A stretch of DNA of 32,400 nucleotides from an uncultured Bacteroidales bacterium. Lineage in GTDB: Bacteria; Bacteroidota; Bacteroidia; Bacteroidales; Paludibacteraceae. Shown here piece by piece: positions 32,306 to 32,400 of this stretch. The notes under the pieces are model-generated. The model did not search any database, was not told where the DNA came from, and was given only the letters and a program-made list of their open reading frames with translations. Position 1 is the stretch's first letter, and every line of letters begins with the position of its first letter. The DNA is taken from assembly GCA_902774075.1 (NCBI GenBank), contig CACYGT010000013.1:1-32400 (forward strand). Reading direction: 5' to 3'. The translations under genes and the position numbers were made by a program.

Positions 32306-32400
32306 ATGAAAACGGCTGTATTAATCAATCTTTACCAGAGTTATAGTGACCGCGGGGCATTTGTCCAGAAAGGCGTGTGGCAGAGTACGGAAGTAGATGA
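32306..32400 (+). CDS. Truncated gene at the window end, unknown
   Basis: An open frame starts at ATG 32306, about 17 bases after the expected start of transcription, and runs off the window. The 31 visible residues begin MKTAVLINLYQSYSDRG. They are not enough to recognise a family. Confidence 0.7.
   Translation, partial: MKTAVLINLYQSYSDRGAFVQKGVWQSTEVD

Overview
The window is a stretch of a Bacteroidota (Bacteroidales-like) chromosome. Three things point there. Promoters follow the TTTG / TAnnTTTG rule with exactly 20 bases between the boxes. Shine-Dalgarno sequences are mostly weak. The gene set is typical of the phylum: pyrophosphate-dependent phosphofructokinase, DUF6048 and DUF7935-like proteins, and a TolC/HlyD/two-permease export operon without an ATPase. 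The tRNA genes do not encode CCA. The G+C content looks moderate (around half) by eye.

Layout. 1-7623: translation and central metabolism on the + strand: the end of rpmA, serS, two Bacteroidota-specific envelope proteins, transketolase and leuS. 7625-7786: tRNA-Lys on the - strand with its promoter and a hairpin. 7812-11421: ispG, pfp and a small TPR-like exported protein. 11519-16326: a tripartite export operon (TolC-like, HlyD-like, two ABC-2 permeases). 16343-17359: tRNA-Arg (+), a HAD phosphatase (+) and tRNA-Gln (-), enclosed by a perfect 68-bp inverted repeat made of the two tRNA promoters. 17459-18517: a GH53 galactanase lipoprotein whose transcript looks almost leaderless. 18601-31480: seven tightly spaced + strand genes behind one recognisable promoter: YtxH protein, holin-like membrane protein, outer-membrane protein, a Cache/PP2C/HATPase regulator, a STAS protein, a 2368-residue NRPS and a TonB-dependent receptor. 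31484-32400: a cytidylate-kinase-like gene (-) diverging from a truncated gene (+).

Two things stand out. First, the NRPS is dimodular, C-A-PCP-C-A-PCP-reductase, the architecture known to release peptide aldehydes. It sits directly behind a complete phosphatase/kinase plus STAS partner-switching pair and before a TonB receptor. I infer a signal-gated pathway for an (acyl-)dipeptide aldehyde or a cyclic imine/pyrazinone.

Second, at least thirteen short imperfect tandem repeats with a period of 7 bases (two with period 8) are scattered through the window. Many lie in frame inside genes: leuS, the PP2C regulator (three times), the NRPS (three times), the TonB receptor and a signal peptide. Others form gene junctions or lie next to promoters. 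Arrays in unrelated genes share the same unit family, so they look like a dispersed repeat class that the genome tolerates inside proteins.

A third signal is an extended promoter: most recognisable promoters carry ATGTCA just after the -33 box, and a GCA(C/G)C(C/G)G-like stretch often follows the -7 box.
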